The notes: generated from the sequence alone by a model not told the origin. Shown: positions 27,982-38,673, numbered from the stretch's first letter. The stretch is DNA of 64,000 bases from Sulfitobacter sp. JL08 (GCF_003352045.1 NZ_CP025815.1:3224001-3288000); one strand, 5' to 3'. Program-made: numbers and translations.

Positions 27982-29196
27982 TTAGCCCAAAAAAGTCCGC
28001 CCCGGTCCTTGTGACGGCACGCCAAGATAATGCGCAATACTTGCGGCCACATCGCAAAACCCGATCTGGCCAATTGTTCCGGCACCGCATCCCGCAACCA
28101 GAACCGGAACACGTTCGCGGGTATGATCTGTTCCGGGCCACGTCGGATCGTTGCCATGATCCGCGGTAATGATCAAAAGGTCATCAGAACGTAATTTGCG
28201 CAGTATGTGCCCCAGTTCGGTATCAAACCATTCCAGCGCGCGCGCATAGCCGGACACATCCCGCCGGTGGCCATAAAGGCTGTCAAACTCGACAAAATTC
28301 GAGAATATCAGGCTATGATCCTGTGCGGTTTCAAGCAATTCGTGCATATGCGCCATCAACGTCGCATCGGATCCTTTGAAACTGCTATCAATGCCCTGCA
28401 TCGAAAAAATGTCACTGATCTTTCCAACGCCGTATACATGCCCGCCTGCATCCTGCACCCAGTTGGTCAAAACCGGTTCGGGGGGCACTATCGCAAAATC
28501 GTGCCGGTTCACCGTGCGGGTAAACCCGCCACCGGCATCCCCGACAAAGGGGCGCGCAATGACCCGGCCAACCTTCATTGCGTGTAGTTCTGGGGCCAGC
28601 GCTTCACACAAATCCAGCAATCGCTGCAAACCAAAGGTTTCTTCGTGCGCTGCAATCTGGAACACACTGTCGGCCGACGTATAACAAATAGGCCAGCCCG
28701 ATTGCATATGCGCCGCGCCTTCGCGATCAATGATCGCGGTACCGGGGGCATGGCAATTTCCCAGAATGCCATCCGTGCCTGCCGCAGCGCAAACTCTTGC
28801 CACCAGATCATCGGGAAAACAGGGTTCGGTGTCGGGAAAGTAATGCCAGTCCCACGGCACCGGTAAACCGGCCAGTTCCCAATGACCAGACGGGGTATCC
28901 TTGCCTTTGGACAGTTCGGTGGCAGCCCCCCAACGGCCTACGATGTCGGTAGTCTTTAGGCCCAGATCTTCGCCGCTCGCAAGCTTGACAGCGGACCAAA
29001 GACCCAGCGATGCCAGATTGGGAACGTGCAACGTACCATCGCGGCCTTCTTGCGCCCGACCCGCAGCACAGGCCTGCGCAATATGTGCGACAGTGTTCGC
29101 GCCGGTATCGGGCAAATCGCCGTTAAAAAAACGATCTGCATCCGGCGCGCCCCCGATGCCGACAGAATCCAGAACGATCAGAAAGGCGCGGGCCAT
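27982..29196 (-). CDS. deoB: Phosphopentomutase
   Basis: Enzyme of 404 residues that interconverts (deoxy)ribose 1-phosphate and 5-phosphate, linking nucleoside breakdown to central metabolism. Alkaline-phosphatase fold with two-metal ligands: RAFLIVLDSVGIGGAPDA, DTGANTVAHIA (phosphorylated Thr region), KDTPSGHWELAG, GGFTRTVNRHDFAI, FVEFDSLYGHRRD and LIITADHGNDPTWPGTDHTR. Length matches the family. Its ATG shares one base with the TGA of deoA (TGATG), so the two are translationally coupled. Confidence 0.96.
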   Translation of the reverse strand: MARAFLIVLDSVGIGGAPDADRFFNGDLPDTGANTVAHIAQACAAGRAQEGRDGTLHVPNLASLGLWSAVKLASGEDLGLKTTDIVGRWGAATELSKGKDTPSGHWELAGLPVPWDWHYFPDTEPCFPDDLVARVCAAAGTDGILGNCHAPGTAIIDREGAAHMQSGWPICYTSADSVFQIAAHEETFGLQRLLDLCEALAPELHAMKVGRVIARPFVGDAGGGFTRTVNRHDFAIVPPEPVLTNWVQDAGGHVYGVGKISDIFSMQGIDSSFKGSDATLMAHMHELLETAQDHSLIFSNFVEFDSLYGHRRDVSGYARALEWFDTELGHILRKLRSDDLLIITADHGNDPTWPGTDHTRERVPVLVAGCGAGTIGQIGFCDVAASIAHYLGVPSQGPGRTFLG

Positions 29197-30500
29197 CAGC
29201 TGATCCTGTCCTGTATCAGCGCCGCTACATCGGGTTTTTCGGGGCTTACGCTGATCGCTTTGCTGACAGTATCAACAGCCAGACGCGCCGCATCTTCACG
29301 CGCGGCATGGACGCGCGCAATGGTCTGTCCACGCTGCACCGCCGTGCCAAGCGGCACAACATCCGAAAGGCCGACGGCCGGATCTACACTGTCGCTTTCC
29401 ACCTGCCGTCCGCCACCAAGGGCGACAACACTCAGGCCCAATGCTTCGCCATCCATACTGTGGACAAAACCGTCGCTGCCGGCGCGCACTTCGCTGATCA
29501 CCGTTGCCTCGGGCAGAAAACGCGACCAGTTGTCAACAAACTGCACCGGGCCGCCCATCGCCGCGATCATCCTGCCAAACCGGTCTGCCGCGCGCCCGTC
29601 ACGCAAAGCCGCATCAATTGCATCGGCACCGGCTTTTGCATCCGGTGCAAGCCCCGCATCAGCCAGCAATACGCCCCCCAGAGCGCATGTGACCTCGGCA
29701 ATCGGGCCCATTGCCTGCCCGGTCAAGACCCGCATGATTTCCGCAACTTCCAATGCGTTGCCCACACTGGGGACAAGAGGCTGGCTCATATCTGTCAGGA
29801 TCGCGGTGGTTTTGCACCCGGCTGCATTGGCCGTCTGCACCAAAGCCTGCGCCAATGCGGCAGCTTCTGCCTTGGATTTCATAAAGGCGCCGCTGCCGGT
29901 CTTGACATCCAGAACCAGCGCATCCAGCCCGGCCGCCAGCTTTTTTGACAGGATCGAGGCGGTGATCAGGTCAAGGCTTTCCACTGTCGCCGTGACATCG
30001 CGCACCGCATAAAGCCGTTTGTCCGCAGGTGCGATATCGGCACTGGCCCCGACGATGGCACACCCCGTCTGGGCAACAATTTCGCGAAACCGCTGTTCAT
30101 CCGGCGTGGTCGTCAGGCCGGGGATCGCTTCCAGCTTGTCCAGTGTGCCGCCGGTATGGCCCAGACCGCGGCCCGATATCATTGGAACATACCCGCCACA
30201 GGCCGCCACGGCAGGCGCCAACAGCAATGATACGCAATCACCGATCCCGCCTGTGGAATGTTTATCCAGCACCGGACCGTCCAGATCCCAGTCAAGAATG
30301 CGCCCGCTGTCGCGCATACCCAAGGTCAGCGCCACCCGTCCGTCATTACCCAGTGTGTTCAGACAGATCGCCATGGCAAAGGCACCGGCTTGCGCATCGC
30401 TGACGCCGCCATCAGCCAGACCTTGAGAAAACCACGCAAGTTCCTTTGTGTCAGGCACCTGTCCGCGGCGCAGCTTGGCAATGATAGCACGTGCATCCAC
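29196..30500 (-). CDS. deoA: Thymidine phosphorylase
   Basis: Enzyme of 434 residues that cleaves thymidine to thymine and deoxyribose 1-phosphate. Family motifs: AIIAKLRRGQVPDTKELAWF, VLDKHSTGGIGDCVSLLLAP (phosphate site), PMISGRGLGHTGGTLDKLEA, CAIVGASADIAPADKRLYAV and LDVKTGSGAFMKS. The start is best placed at GTG 30500 (VDARAIIAKL), four bases after the cdd stop; an ATG 39 bases upstream would overlap cdd and adds an unmatched extension. The length then agrees with characterised DeoA. Part of the cdd-deoA-deoB-upp operon. Confidence 0.95.
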   Translation of the reverse strand: MDARAIIAKLRRGQVPDTKELAWFSQGLADGGVSDAQAGAFAMAICLNTLGNDGRVALTLGMRDSGRILDWDLDGPVLDKHSTGGIGDCVSLLLAPAVAACGGYVPMISGRGLGHTGGTLDKLEAIPGLTTTPDEQRFREIVAQTGCAIVGASADIAPADKRLYAVRDVTATVESLDLITASILSKKLAAGLDALVLDVKTGSGAFMKSKAEAAALAQALVQTANAAGCKTTAILTDMSQPLVPSVGNALEVAEIMRVLTGQAMGPIAEVTCALGGVLLADAGLAPDAKAGADAIDAALRDGRAADRFGRMIAAMGGPVQFVDNWSRFLPEATVISEVRAGSDGFVHSMDGEALGLSVVALGGGRQVESDSVDPAVGLSDVVPLGTAVQRGQTIARVHAAREDAARLAVDTVSKAISVSPEKPDVAALIQDRIS

Positions 30501-30504
30501 AGCA

Positions 30505-30897
30505 TCAGGTCCCGGACATATGCGTGCTGGCGAACGCACCGGGCAACAACGCCTCGAGCGTCGTCTTTTGTTCGGTACCTTGGGTCGTTGCCAGTGTCAC
30601 CGGCACATCCTTTGCGCCGAATTCCACCAGTTTTTGACGGCACCCGCCGCAAGGCGGAACCGGTGTCGGACTGTCGGCAATCACATAAACCTCGGTTATC
30701 TGCGTGTCGCCGCCGGCGATCATTGCAGCAATGGCCCCGGCTTCGGCACAGGTTCCTTCCGGGTAGGCCACGTTTTCCACGTTACACCCGACATAGGTTT
30801 GCCCGGATGCCGTGCGGATCGCCGCCCCGACCTTGAAATTGGAATAAGGTGCATAGGCATGCGCGCGCACGGCGGTCGCCAAAGCTTTCAGTGTCAT
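30505..30897 (-). CDS. cdd: Cytidine deaminase
   Basis: Zinc enzyme of 130 residues that deaminates cytidine and deoxycytidine to uridine forms. The zinc ligands and catalytic Glu are in GTCAEAGAIAAMI (Cys-Ala-Glu) and PPCGGCRQKLVEFG (Cys-x-x-Cys), with AYAPYSNFKVGAAIRTASGQ and VGCNVENVAYPEG completing the substrate site. It is the short homotetrameric type. One base separates its ATG from the stop of the VOC-cupin gene, and four bases lie between its stop and the deoA start, so it is tightly embedded in the salvage operon. Confidence 0.96.
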   Translation of the reverse strand: MTLKALATAVRAHAYAPYSNFKVGAAIRTASGQTYVGCNVENVAYPEGTCAEAGAIAAMIAGGDTQITEVYVIADSPTPVPPCGGCRQKLVEFGAKDVPVTLATTQGTEQKTTLEALLPGAFASTHMSGT

Positions 30898-30898
30898 T

Positions 30899-31987
30899 TT
30901 AATCCCCGATCACGGTCTCAAATGCCCCGGGCAGGGCGACTTCCAACAATTCGATATCATCCGAAGCATCGGCATATCTGGTTTTCATACCGGGCGGAAT
31001 CACAAAGGCATCGCCTGCTTCAAGTGCGTGGGGGTCGCGCCCTTCCCCTTCCAGAACCATGTTTCCTCCCATCACAAAGGTGAACAGAATGTCTGTATCA
31101 TGGGCCGTCCACTTCGCGGCGCCCTGCCCTTTGCGCAGAACGTTTACCCCCGCCACATTCCGGGTATTTTGCGCAATCGTGGTGTCGCGGCTTTTGAACC
31201 CCGGAAGGCGCGCTGCGGCCCAGTCTGCCCCTGCGGCCTGATTGAACACGAATTTCTGCCCCTGCCATTCCCGGTCCGGCCGCAAATGCTGTGTCGGCAG
31301 TTCCATCTCATGATCAATTTCGGTTTCATGCTCGGCCGGCACACCGATTTCAATAACTTCCACATTGTCACTTGCCAGCAGCACGCGATGACGGATTTCG
31401 GGCGGCTGAATAAAACAGTCGCCCGCAGTCAGCCGCATTGGCGGGCCCTGATCCTCGTACACCACATCAACCCATCCGCGATAACAAAAGATCAGCTGGA
31501 ACCCGACCTTGTGAAAATGCACCATGTCCGGCACCGGCCCGCCATCCGGTATCCGGATATGACTGGCAATGATGGAGCCACCCAACCGGTCCGGAATAAG
31601 ATCCCTGTATTGCATGCCCGCGCGCCCAATGATCCAGGGCGCCTGATCTGCAAGGCGGCGCACGACAAAAGAATGGACCGTTTGCGGCATCACAACCGGC
31701 GGGTTCAGGGGTTCAATTTCGATCATCGTTCCGTTTGGCGCGGTCAGCCGGGTCTGCCCGTCTGCAAAACTGGCCGGATCCTCGCAAAGAATGCGCAATG
31801 TGCCGGGGGATTCTTGCGCGTCTTTTTCTATCCGTATGCGCAGACCGTGGCCCGAAAACACGGCCACCTTCGGATCATCCGCCGGATAGATACTGTCCAT
31901 CCGCATCCCAAGAACCTTGGTGTAAAACGGGATGTCCTTGCGCAGTTCCTGGGTTGGCAGGCGCATTTCGGCTTTGATCTCGGGCAT
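30899..31987 (-). CDS. VOC (glyoxalase-like) / double-cupin fusion protein of unknown function
   Basis: Protein of 362 residues heading the nucleoside salvage operon. Residues 1-95 look like a vicinal-oxygen-chelate half-domain (LRKDIPFYTKVLGMRMDSIY, then GTMIEIEPLNPP). The first cupin (about 150-220) has the metal motif VHFHKVGFQLIFCYRGWVDV with a later RHRVLL His. The second cupin (about 285-355: LFTFVMGGNMVLEGEG, LEAGDAFVIPPGMKTRY) lacks the His-x-His. ATG follows a strong GGAGGACAC. One base from cdd, so it shares the operon. A dioxygenase or isomerase acting on a base or sugar product is possible but is not shown by the sequence. Confidence 0.75.
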   Translation of the reverse strand: MPEIKAEMRLPTQELRKDIPFYTKVLGMRMDSIYPADDPKVAVFSGHGLRIRIEKDAQESPGTLRILCEDPASFADGQTRLTAPNGTMIEIEPLNPPVVMPQTVHSFVVRRLADQAPWIIGRAGMQYRDLIPDRLGGSIIASHIRIPDGGPVPDMVHFHKVGFQLIFCYRGWVDVVYEDQGPPMRLTAGDCFIQPPEIRHRVLLASDNVEVIEIGVPAEHETEIDHEMELPTQHLRPDREWQGQKFVFNQAAGADWAAARLPGFKSRDTTIAQNTRNVAGVNVLRKGQGAAKWTAHDTDILFTFVMGGNMVLEGEGRDPHALEAGDAFVIPPGMKTRYADASDDIELLEVALPGAFETVIGD

Positions 31988-32104
31988 GTGTCCTCCGGTA
32001 TTGAAAATGCAGAGTGTGCCTTTGCTTTCGTATTTGCAATAATAGGCGGCAACGGGTGACAAAAAAATGCCCGCTCATGTCGCAGATTGCGCCCGTGATA
32101 AAAC

Positions 32105-32122
32105 TAGTTTAACGCTAAACTA
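32105..32122. promoter_or_regulatory. Palindromic operator candidate upstream of maeB
   Basis: TAGTTTA-ACGC-TAAACTA is a perfect 7-bp inverted repeat with a 4-base spacer, ending just before the maeB ribosome-binding site (GGGAGGAACG). Its place, between any promoter and the start codon, suits a repressor that blocks transcription. The dyad style resembles GntR or MarR sites. The cognate regulator is not in the immediate neighbourhood. Confidence 0.6.
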
Positions 32123-32143
32123 AATTTGGGAGGAACGTTTCAA

Positions 32144-34414
32144 ATGTCCGACAACCAGTCCGCGCGTCAGGCTGCACTTGACTATCACGAGTTTCCTAAA
32201 CCCGGTAAGCTTGAGATACGGGCGACCAAGCCTTTGGCAAACGGTCGCGATCTGTCGCGCGCCTATTCCCCCGGCGTGGCCGAGGCCTGCCTTGAGATCA
32301 AGGAAGATGCCGCCAACGCTGCGCGCTACACAAGCAAGGGCAATCTGGTTGCGGTCGTCACGAACGGCAGTGCGGTTCTGGGCCTTGGAAACATAGGGGC
32401 TCTGGCGTCAAAACCGGTAATGGAGGGCAAGGCCGTTCTGTTCAAGAAGTTCGCCAATATCGACTGTTTCGATATCGAAGTGAACGAAAGCGATCCCGAA
32501 AAACTGGCCGACATCGTGTGTTCGCTGGAACCGACATTCGGTGCGATCAATCTGGAAGACATAAAAGCGCCGGATTGTTTTATCGTCGAACAATTGTGTC
32601 GCGAACGCATGAACATTCCGGTTTTTCACGATGACCAGCACGGGACAGCAATTGTTGTCGGGGCCGCTGCAACCAATGCGTTGCGCGTTGCCGGCAAAGC
32701 GTTCGAAGACATCAAGATCGTGTCCACCGGCGGCGGAGCGGCAGGAATCGCCTGCCTGAACATGTTGCTGAAACTGGGTGTTCGCCGCGAAAACGTCTGG
32801 CTGTGCGACATTCACGGTCTGGTTTACGAAGGGCGCACCGAAGATATGAACCCGCAAAAAGCGGCGTTTGCGCAATCCAGCGATTTACGCACTCTGGATC
32901 AGGTGATTGACGGCGCCGACATGTTTTTGGGCCTGTCAGGCCCCAAAGTGCTGACGCCTGATATGGTCGCCAAAATGACAAAGCGTCCGATTGTATTTGC
33001 ACTGGCCAACCCGACACCGGAAATTCTGCCCGACGAAGCCCGCAAAGTCGCCCCTGACGCCATCATTGCAACCGGTCGCAGCGATTTTCCCAATCAGGTC
33101 AACAATGTATTGTGCTTTCCCTTCATTTTCCGCGGCGCGCTGGATGTTGGTGCGACCGAGATCAATGACGAAATGGAACTGGCCTGCATTGCAGGCATCG
33201 CCGAACTGGCGCGCATCACCACCAGTGCCGAAGCCGCGGCCGCCTACAAGGGCGAACAGCTGACCTTTGGCGCAGACTATCTGATCCCCAAACCGTTTGA
33301 TCCGCGTCTTGTTGGAATCGTATCCTCTGCTGTCGCCCGCGCTGCCATGGAAACCGGCGTCGCCACCCGCCCGATTGCCGACATGGACGCCTATAAACAG
33401 CAACTTGACGGATCCGTTTTCAAATCTGCCCTTCTGATGCGTCCGGTGTTCGAGGCCGCGCGCATGGTCACACGCAAGATCGTGTTTGCCGAAGGCGAGG
33501 ACGAACGCGTTTTGCGGGCCGCACAGGCTATGTTGGAAGAAACCCGCGAACAGCCCATTCTGATCGGTCGTCCCGATGTGATCGAACGGCGCTGCGAACG
33601 CGCGGGTCTGACGCTGAAACTGGGCGTGGATGCGCAGATCGTGAACCCGGAAAACGACCCGCGTTACCGGGATTACTGGGAAACCTACCATCACATCATG
33701 GCGCGGCGTGGCGTAACCCCCGATCTGGCCCGCGCGATCATGCGCACCAATACCACTGCCATCGGCGCGGTCATGGTCGAACGGGGCGAAGCCGACAGCC
33801 TGATCTGCGGCACATTCGGTGAGTTTCGCTGGCATCTGAATTACATCGAACAGGTTCTGGGGCACGGGCGGAATACAGTTGGCGCCCTTAGCCTGATGAT
33901 TCTGGAAGACGGCCCGCTGTTCATCGCCGATACGCATGTGCGTTCAGAACCCAGCCCCGAACAGATTGCACAAACCGTGATCGGGGCCGCGCGCCATATC
34001 CGGCGGTTCGGGCTGACCCCCAATATTGCCCTGTGCGCGCAATCACAATTCGGCAATCTGGATTGTGACACCGGACGCCGCTTGCGGGCCGCGATCGAAA
34101 TTCTGGACGGACAAGACCTTGATTTCACCTATGAAGGCGAAATGAACATCGACGCGGCCCTTGATCCCGAGCTGCGCGACCGCGTCTTTCCCGGGAATCG
34201 CATGCAAGGTGCCGCAAACGGCCTGATCTTTGCACATGCGGATGCGGCCAGCGGTGTGCGCAACATCCTGAAAATGAAGGGCGGCGGGCTGGAGGTTGGC
34301 CCTATCCTGATGGGAATGGGAAACCGCGCCCATATCGTGACGCCTTCTATCACGGCCCGCGGCATTCTGAACATGAGCGCCATAGCCGGAACACCGGTCG
34401 CGCATTACGGCTAA
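32144..34414 (+). CDS. maeB: NADP-dependent malic enzyme with phosphotransacetylase-like domain
   Basis: Enzyme of 756 residues converting malate to pyruvate and CO2 with NADPH, common for growth on C2/C4 compounds. Residues 1-420 are the malic enzyme: [75 protein letters not shown] (NADP site). Residues from about 430 match a phosphate acetyltransferase domain ([20 protein letters not shown], then [18 protein letters not shown]), which in this hybrid type is regulatory, not catalytic. ATG follows GGGAGGAACGTTTCAA. The palindrome just upstream is a likely operator. Confidence 0.95.
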   Translation: MSDNQSARQAALDYHEFPKPGKLEIRATKPLANGRDLSRAYSPGVAEACLEIKEDAANAARYTSKGNLVAVVTNGSAVLGLGNIGALASKPVMEGKAVLFKKFANIDCFDIEVNESDPEKLADIVCSLEPTFGAINLEDIKAPDCFIVEQLCRERMNIPVFHDDQHGTAIVVGAAATNALRVAGKAFEDIKIVSTGGGAAGIACLNMLLKLGVRRENVWLCDIHGLVYEGRTEDMNPQKAAFAQSSDLRTLDQVIDGADMFLGLSGPKVLTPDMVAKMTKRPIVFALANPTPEILPDEARKVAPDAIIATGRSDFPNQVNNVLCFPFIFRGALDVGATEINDEMELACIAGIAELARITTSAEAAAAYKGEQLTFGADYLIPKPFDPRLVGIVSSAVARAAMETGVATRPIADMDAYKQQLDGSVFKSALLMRPVFEAARMVTRKIVFAEGEDERVLRAAQAMLEETREQPILIGRPDVIERRCERAGLTLKLGVDAQIVNPENDPRYRDYWETYHHIMARRGVTPDLARAIMRTNTTAIGAVMVERGEADSLICGTFGEFRWHLNYIEQVLGHGRNTVGALSLMILEDGPLFIADTHVRSEPSPEQIAQTVIGAARHIRRFGLTPNIALCAQSQFGNLDCDTGRRLRAAIEILDGQDLDFTYEGEMNIDAALDPELRDRVFPGNRMQGAANGLIFAHADAASGVRNILKMKGGGLEVGPILMGMGNRAHIVTPSITARGILNMSAIAGTPVAHYG

Positions 34415-34527
34415 GACCCGCTGTTACCGCCAACCGTGGCTCTATGGCGCATGACCCGGGACTTGTCCGGTCCCGGTGGGCTGCGTAATAAAGTCGTACA
34501 AAGATATAAAAATTTAAGGGACAGATC

Positions 34528-36426
34528 ATGGCCTATAGCGAGATTTACAATGCTTGGAAATCCGACCCCGAAACATTCTGGATGAATGCGGCCAAGGCCA
34601 TCGATTGGGACACCCCGCCAACGCGCGCCCTGAATGATGACAATGCACCGCTTTATGAATGGTTTACCGATGCCATGGTCAACACCTGCTACAATGCGGT
34701 CGACCGCCATGTGAAAGCCGGCAATGGCGCGCGTGTCGCCATTATTCACGACAGTCCGATCACCGGTACGAAACACGAAATCACCTATGCCGAACTTCAG
34801 GCACGCGTTGCGTCGCTGGCGGGTGCGCTGCGGGCCAAGGGCGTGGAAAAAGGTGATCGCGTCATCATCTATATGCCGATGGTGCCCGAAGCGCTTGAGG
34901 CGATGCTGGCCTGCGCAAGACTGGGCGCGATCCATTCTGTTGTATTTGGCGGCTTTGCCGCAAACGAACTGGCGGTGCGTATCGACGATTGCACGCCAAA
35001 GGCAATCATCGCCGCCTCTTGCGGGTTAGAGCCGGGGCGGGTTGTCCATTACAAACCGCTGCTGGACGGCGCTATCGAAATGGCACAGCACAAACCTGAT
35101 TTCTGCGTGATTTTCCAACGGGATCAAGAAGTTGCAAAGCTGGAAAGCGGACGTGATTTTGACTGGCACGCCTTTCAATACGGCGTGGAAGACGCCGAAT
35201 GCGTTCCGGTTGAAGGCAATCATCCTGCCTACATCCTGTACACATCCGGCACCACCGGCGCGCCCAAGGGCGTGATCCGTGCGACGGCGGGCCATCTGGT
35301 TGCGCTGAACTGGACAATGAAATCGATCTACAATGTCGACCCCGGAGATGTGTTCTGGGCGGCATCGGATGTTGGCTGGGTCGTCGGCCATTCGTACATC
35401 TGTTATGGCCCGCTAATTCACGGCAACACAACGATCGTGTTCGAAGGCAAACCCGTTGGCACACCTGATCCCGGCACGTTCTGGCGCGTGATTTCCGAAC
35501 ATAACGTGAAATCGTTTTTCACCGCCCCGACCGCCATTCGCGCGGTCAAACGCGAGGACCCGAAAGGTGAATATGTCCGGAAATACGACATTTCATGCCT
35601 GAATACTCTTTATCTGGCCGGTGAACGCGCCGATCCGGATACCATCGAATGGGCCCAGAACATCCTGAATGTTCCGGTGATCGACCATTGGTGGCAAACC
35701 GAAACAGGCTATTCCATTGCGGCCAACCCGATGGGGATTGAACCGTTGCCGGTCAAAATCGGATCGCCATCTGTTGCGATGCCGGGGTATGACGTGCGTA
35801 TTCTGGACGAAGGCGGCCATCCGATGAAAGCGGGCGAACTGGGCGCGATTGCGATCAAACTGCCACTGCCTCCCGGTACCCTGCCCGGGCTTTGGAATGC
35901 GAATGACCGGTTTCGCAAATCCTACCTGACACAATACCCCGGATATTACGAAACCGGCGATGCAGGCATGATTGATGAAGACGGGTATCTGTACATCATG
36001 GCGCGCACCGATGATGTGATCAACGTCGCGGGCCACCGATTGTCGACCGGCGCCATGGAAGAAGTGCTGGCCAGCCATCCCGATGTGGCCGAATGTGCCG
36101 TGATCGGTGTAACAGACCAATTGAAAGGCCAGGCCCCGATGGGGTTCTTGTGCCTGACAAATGGTGTTGACCGCCCCCACGAAGACATCACATCCGAATG
36201 CGTAAAACTGGTGCGAGAAAAGATCGGCCCGGTTGCGGCCTTCAAACTGGCGCTGGTGGTTGATCGTTTGCCCAAAACACGGTCAGGCAAAATCCTGCGG
36301 GCGACCATGGTCAAGATTGCGGACAACGAAGATTTCAAGATGCCCGCGACAATCGACGATCCTGCCATTCTGGATGAAATCCGCGCATCGCTTCAACAGA
36401 TCGGGTACGCTGGCGCCAAAAGTTAG
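34528..36426 (+). CDS. prpE: Propionyl-CoA synthetase (propionate-CoA ligase)
   Basis: AMP-forming ligase of 632 residues of the acetyl/propionyl-CoA synthetase family. Motifs: EITYAELQARVASLAGALRA, SVVFGGFAANELAVRIDDC, AYILYTSGTTGAPKGVIRAT (P-loop), WAASDVGWVVGHSYICYGPL, DHWWQTETGYSI, GYYETGDAGMIDEDGYLYI, and TRSGKILRATMVKIA with the acylatable Lys. The DHWWQTETG with GYSIAANPMG region and overall length fit PrpE better than Acs (which reads DTWWQTETG). It lies 114 bases after maeB in the same direction. Together with MeaB encoded at 50.4 kb it points to propionate use through methylmalonyl-CoA. Confidence 0.88.
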   Translation: MAYSEIYNAWKSDPETFWMNAAKAIDWDTPPTRALNDDNAPLYEWFTDAMVNTCYNAVDRHVKAGNGARVAIIHDSPITGTKHEITYAELQARVASLAGALRAKGVEKGDRVIIYMPMVPEALEAMLACARLGAIHSVVFGGFAANELAVRIDDCTPKAIIAASCGLEPGRVVHYKPLLDGAIEMAQHKPDFCVIFQRDQEVAKLESGRDFDWHAFQYGVEDAECVPVEGNHPAYILYTSGTTGAPKGVIRATAGHLVALNWTMKSIYNVDPGDVFWAASDVGWVVGHSYICYGPLIHGNTTIVFEGKPVGTPDPGTFWRVISEHNVKSFFTAPTAIRAVKREDPKGEYVRKYDISCLNTLYLAGERADPDTIEWAQNILNVPVIDHWWQTETGYSIAANPMGIEPLPVKIGSPSVAMPGYDVRILDEGGHPMKAGELGAIAIKLPLPPGTLPGLWNANDRFRKSYLTQYPGYYETGDAGMIDEDGYLYIMARTDDVINVAGHRLSTGAMEEVLASHPDVAECAVIGVTDQLKGQAPMGFLCLTNGVDRPHEDITSECVKLVREKIGPVAAFKLALVVDRLPKTRSGKILRATMVKIADNEDFKMPATIDDPAILDEIRASLQQIGYAGAKS

Positions 36427-36439
36427 ATCCGGCAGGCGC

Positions 36440-37201
36440 TTACGAGAATTGCTCGCTGATCAGGCGCTCTTCCAACCCGTGACCGGGATCAAAAAGAATA
36501 CGATGTGTGATTAATGGATCCGATCCGATTTCGACGCATGCCACATTGAGGACAGACCGGCTGTCGGCATCTGCCATGACCGGCCGCTTGTCTGCCTCTA
36601 ACACGTCAAACCGCACCTTTGCCGTTTTGGGCAGCAATGCACCGCGCCACCGTCGCGGCCGGAACGCCGCCATTGCCGTCAGGGCCAATACATCTGATCC
36701 GATGGGCAATATCGGCCCGTGCGCAGAATAATTGTAGGCGGTTGATCCTGCGGGCGTTGCAACCAGCGCGCCATCGCACACCAACTCTTGCATCCTTAGG
36801 CGTCCGTCAACGCTGATACGCAGCTTGGCGGCTTGCGGACCGGCACGAAGCAGGGAAACCTCGTTTATGGCCAATGCTTTATGCGTCGATCCATCGACGC
36901 AGGTGGCATGCATGTAAAGCGGATTGATCTTGGCTTCTTCAGCCTGCTCCAGTCGACGCAATAATCCGCTTTCGCGGTATTCGTTCATCAGAAAACCGAT
37001 GGTTCCCCGGTTCATCCCGTATACGGGGGCCGGAATGTCCTGGGTATTGTGCAGGGTTTGCAACATAAACCCGTCGCCCCCCAGGGCAACAATCACCTCG
37101 GCCTCGTCCACAGGGCAATCGCCGTACCGTCCGATCAGCGCAGCGCGCGCTGTCTGGGCCACGGGGGCCGGGCTGGCGGCAAAGGCGATCTTGATGGCCA
37201 T
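36440..37201 (-). CDS. nadK: NAD kinase
   Basis: Enzyme of 253 residues that phosphorylates NAD to NADP. Key motifs: [17 protein letters not shown] (GGDG), [28 protein letters not shown] (the NE/D motif, here preceded by A-I) and [20 protein letters not shown] with [14 protein letters not shown]. Length is slightly short, as usual in alphaproteobacteria. The gene converges with prpE across 13 bases and is divergent from glyA, sharing the 176-base upstream region. Confidence 0.95.
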   Translation of the reverse strand: MAIKIAFAASPAPVAQTARAALIGRYGDCPVDEAEVIVALGGDGFMLQTLHNTQDIPAPVYGMNRGTIGFLMNEYRESGLLRRLEQAEEAKINPLYMHATCVDGSTHKALAINEVSLLRAGPQAAKLRISVDGRLRMQELVCDGALVATPAGSTAYNYSAHGPILPIGSDVLALTAMAAFRPRRWRGALLPKTAKVRFDVLEADKRPVMADADSRSVLNVACVEIGSDPLITHRILFDPGHGLEERLISEQFS

Positions 37202-37377
37202 TGGCTATGGGTTTCCTGTCTTATCCCTTTGGGTCCGAAACAATCACATATTCCCGCGCACTGCCAGCATTGACGCGCTTATCTGTGGAATGGTCGCTTT
37301 ACAGGCTTTCTTGGGGGGCTGGTTTCCTATACGAAACGCCTCAAGTAATATCCCATAGCCTTACGGAGTTTGCCCAA

Positions 37378-38673
37378 ATGAACGTGCCACACCGCACCAC
37401 CGGATTTTTTACAGAATCCCTGTCCAGCCGCGACCCCGAAATTGCGGCCTCGATCACATCCGAACTGGGCCGCCAGCGCGACGAGATCGAGTTGATCGCG
37501 TCGGAAAACATCGTGTCCGCCGCCGTGATGGAAGCGCAAGGCAGCGTGATGACGAACAAATACGCAGAAGGCTATCCGGGCCGTCGTTATTATGGCGGAT
37601 GCCAATATGTCGATATCGCGGAAAACCTCGCGATTGAACGCGCCTGCAAACTGTTTGATTGCAGTTTCGCCAACGTGCAGCCGAACTCGGGATCGCAGGC
37701 CAATCAGGGCGTTTTTCAGGCGCTATTGACACCGGGCGATACGATCCTTGGCATGTCTTTGGATGCAGGAGGCCACCTGACCCACGGGGCGGCACCGAAC
37801 CAGTCGGGCAAGTGGTTCAATGCGATCCAGTACGGTGTGCGCAAAGAGGACAATCTGCTGGATTACGATCAGGTCGAAGCGTTGGCGAAAGAGCATCAGC
37901 CCAAAATGATCATCGCTGGCGGGTCCGCCATCCCGCGCCAGATCGATTTCGCCCGCATGCGCGAAATCGCAGATATGGTTGGTGCCTATCTGCATGTGGA
38001 TATGGCGCATTTTGCCGGTCTGGTGGCAGCGGGCGAACATCCCAGCCCGTTCCCGCACGCCCATGTCGCCACAACCACAACGCACAAGACATTGCGTGGC
38101 CCGCGCGGCGGCATGATCCTGACCAATGACGAAGCGCTGGCGAAAAAATTCAATTCGGCGATTTTCCCCGGCATTCAGGGCGGGCCGTTGATGCACGTGA
38201 TCGCGGCCAAGGCTGTTGCCTTTGGCGAAGCGCTGCGCCCGGAATTCAAAGACTATATCAAACAGGTCGTGATCAACGCGCAGGCGCTGTCTGATCAGTT
38301 GATCAAAGGCGGGCTTGATACCGTCACCCATGGCACCGACACCCACGTGTTGTTGGTTGATCTGCGCCCGAAAGGTGTAAAAGGCAACGCCACGGAAAAA
38401 GCACTGGGGCGCGCGCATATCACCTGCAACAAGAACGGTGTTCCGTTTGACCCGGAAAAGCCGACTGTGACGTCAGGTATCCGTCTTGGGTCGCCCGCCG
38501 GCACAACCCGCGGGTTCGGCGAAGGCGAGTTCCGCCAGATCGCAGACTGGATCATTGAAGTGGTGGATGGTCTGGCCGCCAATGGTGAAGACGGCAATGG
38601 CGCGGTCGAAGCCAAGGTAAAAGCCGAAGTTGCGCAATTGTGCGCACAGTTCCCGCTTTACCCGAACCTTTAG
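37378..38673 (+). CDS. glyA: Serine hydroxymethyltransferase
   Basis: PLP enzyme of 431 residues that converts serine and tetrahydrofolate to glycine and methylene-THF. Motifs: [77 protein letters not shown] and [16 protein letters not shown] with the PLP Lys. ATG at 37378 begins the conserved [11 protein letters not shown] and follows CGGAG. The frame continues 177 bases upstream to the nadK start but without similarity. I looked for a glycine riboswitch in that leader and did not recognise one. Ends at a strong bidirectional terminator. Confidence 0.96.
   Translation: MNVPHRTTGFFTESLSSRDPEIAASITSELGRQRDEIELIASENIVSAAVMEAQGSVMTNKYAEGYPGRRYYGGCQYVDIAENLAIERACKLFDCSFANVQPNSGSQANQGVFQALLTPGDTILGMSLDAGGHLTHGAAPNQSGKWFNAIQYGVRKEDNLLDYDQVEALAKEHQPKMIIAGGSAIPRQIDFARMREIADMVGAYLHVDMAHFAGLVAAGEHPSPFPHAHVATTTTHKTLRGPRGGMILTNDEALAKKFNSAIFPGIQGGPLMHVIAAKAVAFGEALRPEFKDYIKQVVINAQALSDQLIKGGLDTVTHGTDTHVLLVDLRPKGVKGNATEKALGRAHITCNKNGVPFDPEKPTVTSGIRLGSPAGTTRGFGEGEFRQIADWIIEVVDGLAANGEDGNGAVEAKVKAEVAQLCAQFPLYPNL

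Noticed and set aside
34456-34476. Hairpin CCGGGAC/GTCCCGG after maeB as a terminator
   Set aside because: Seven-base stem without a T-run (TGGGCTGCG follows); evidence too weak to list.
37202-37377. Glycine or other riboswitch in the glyA leader
   Set aside because: No tandem aptamer-like conserved cores could be found; only a plain leader with CGGAG near the start.
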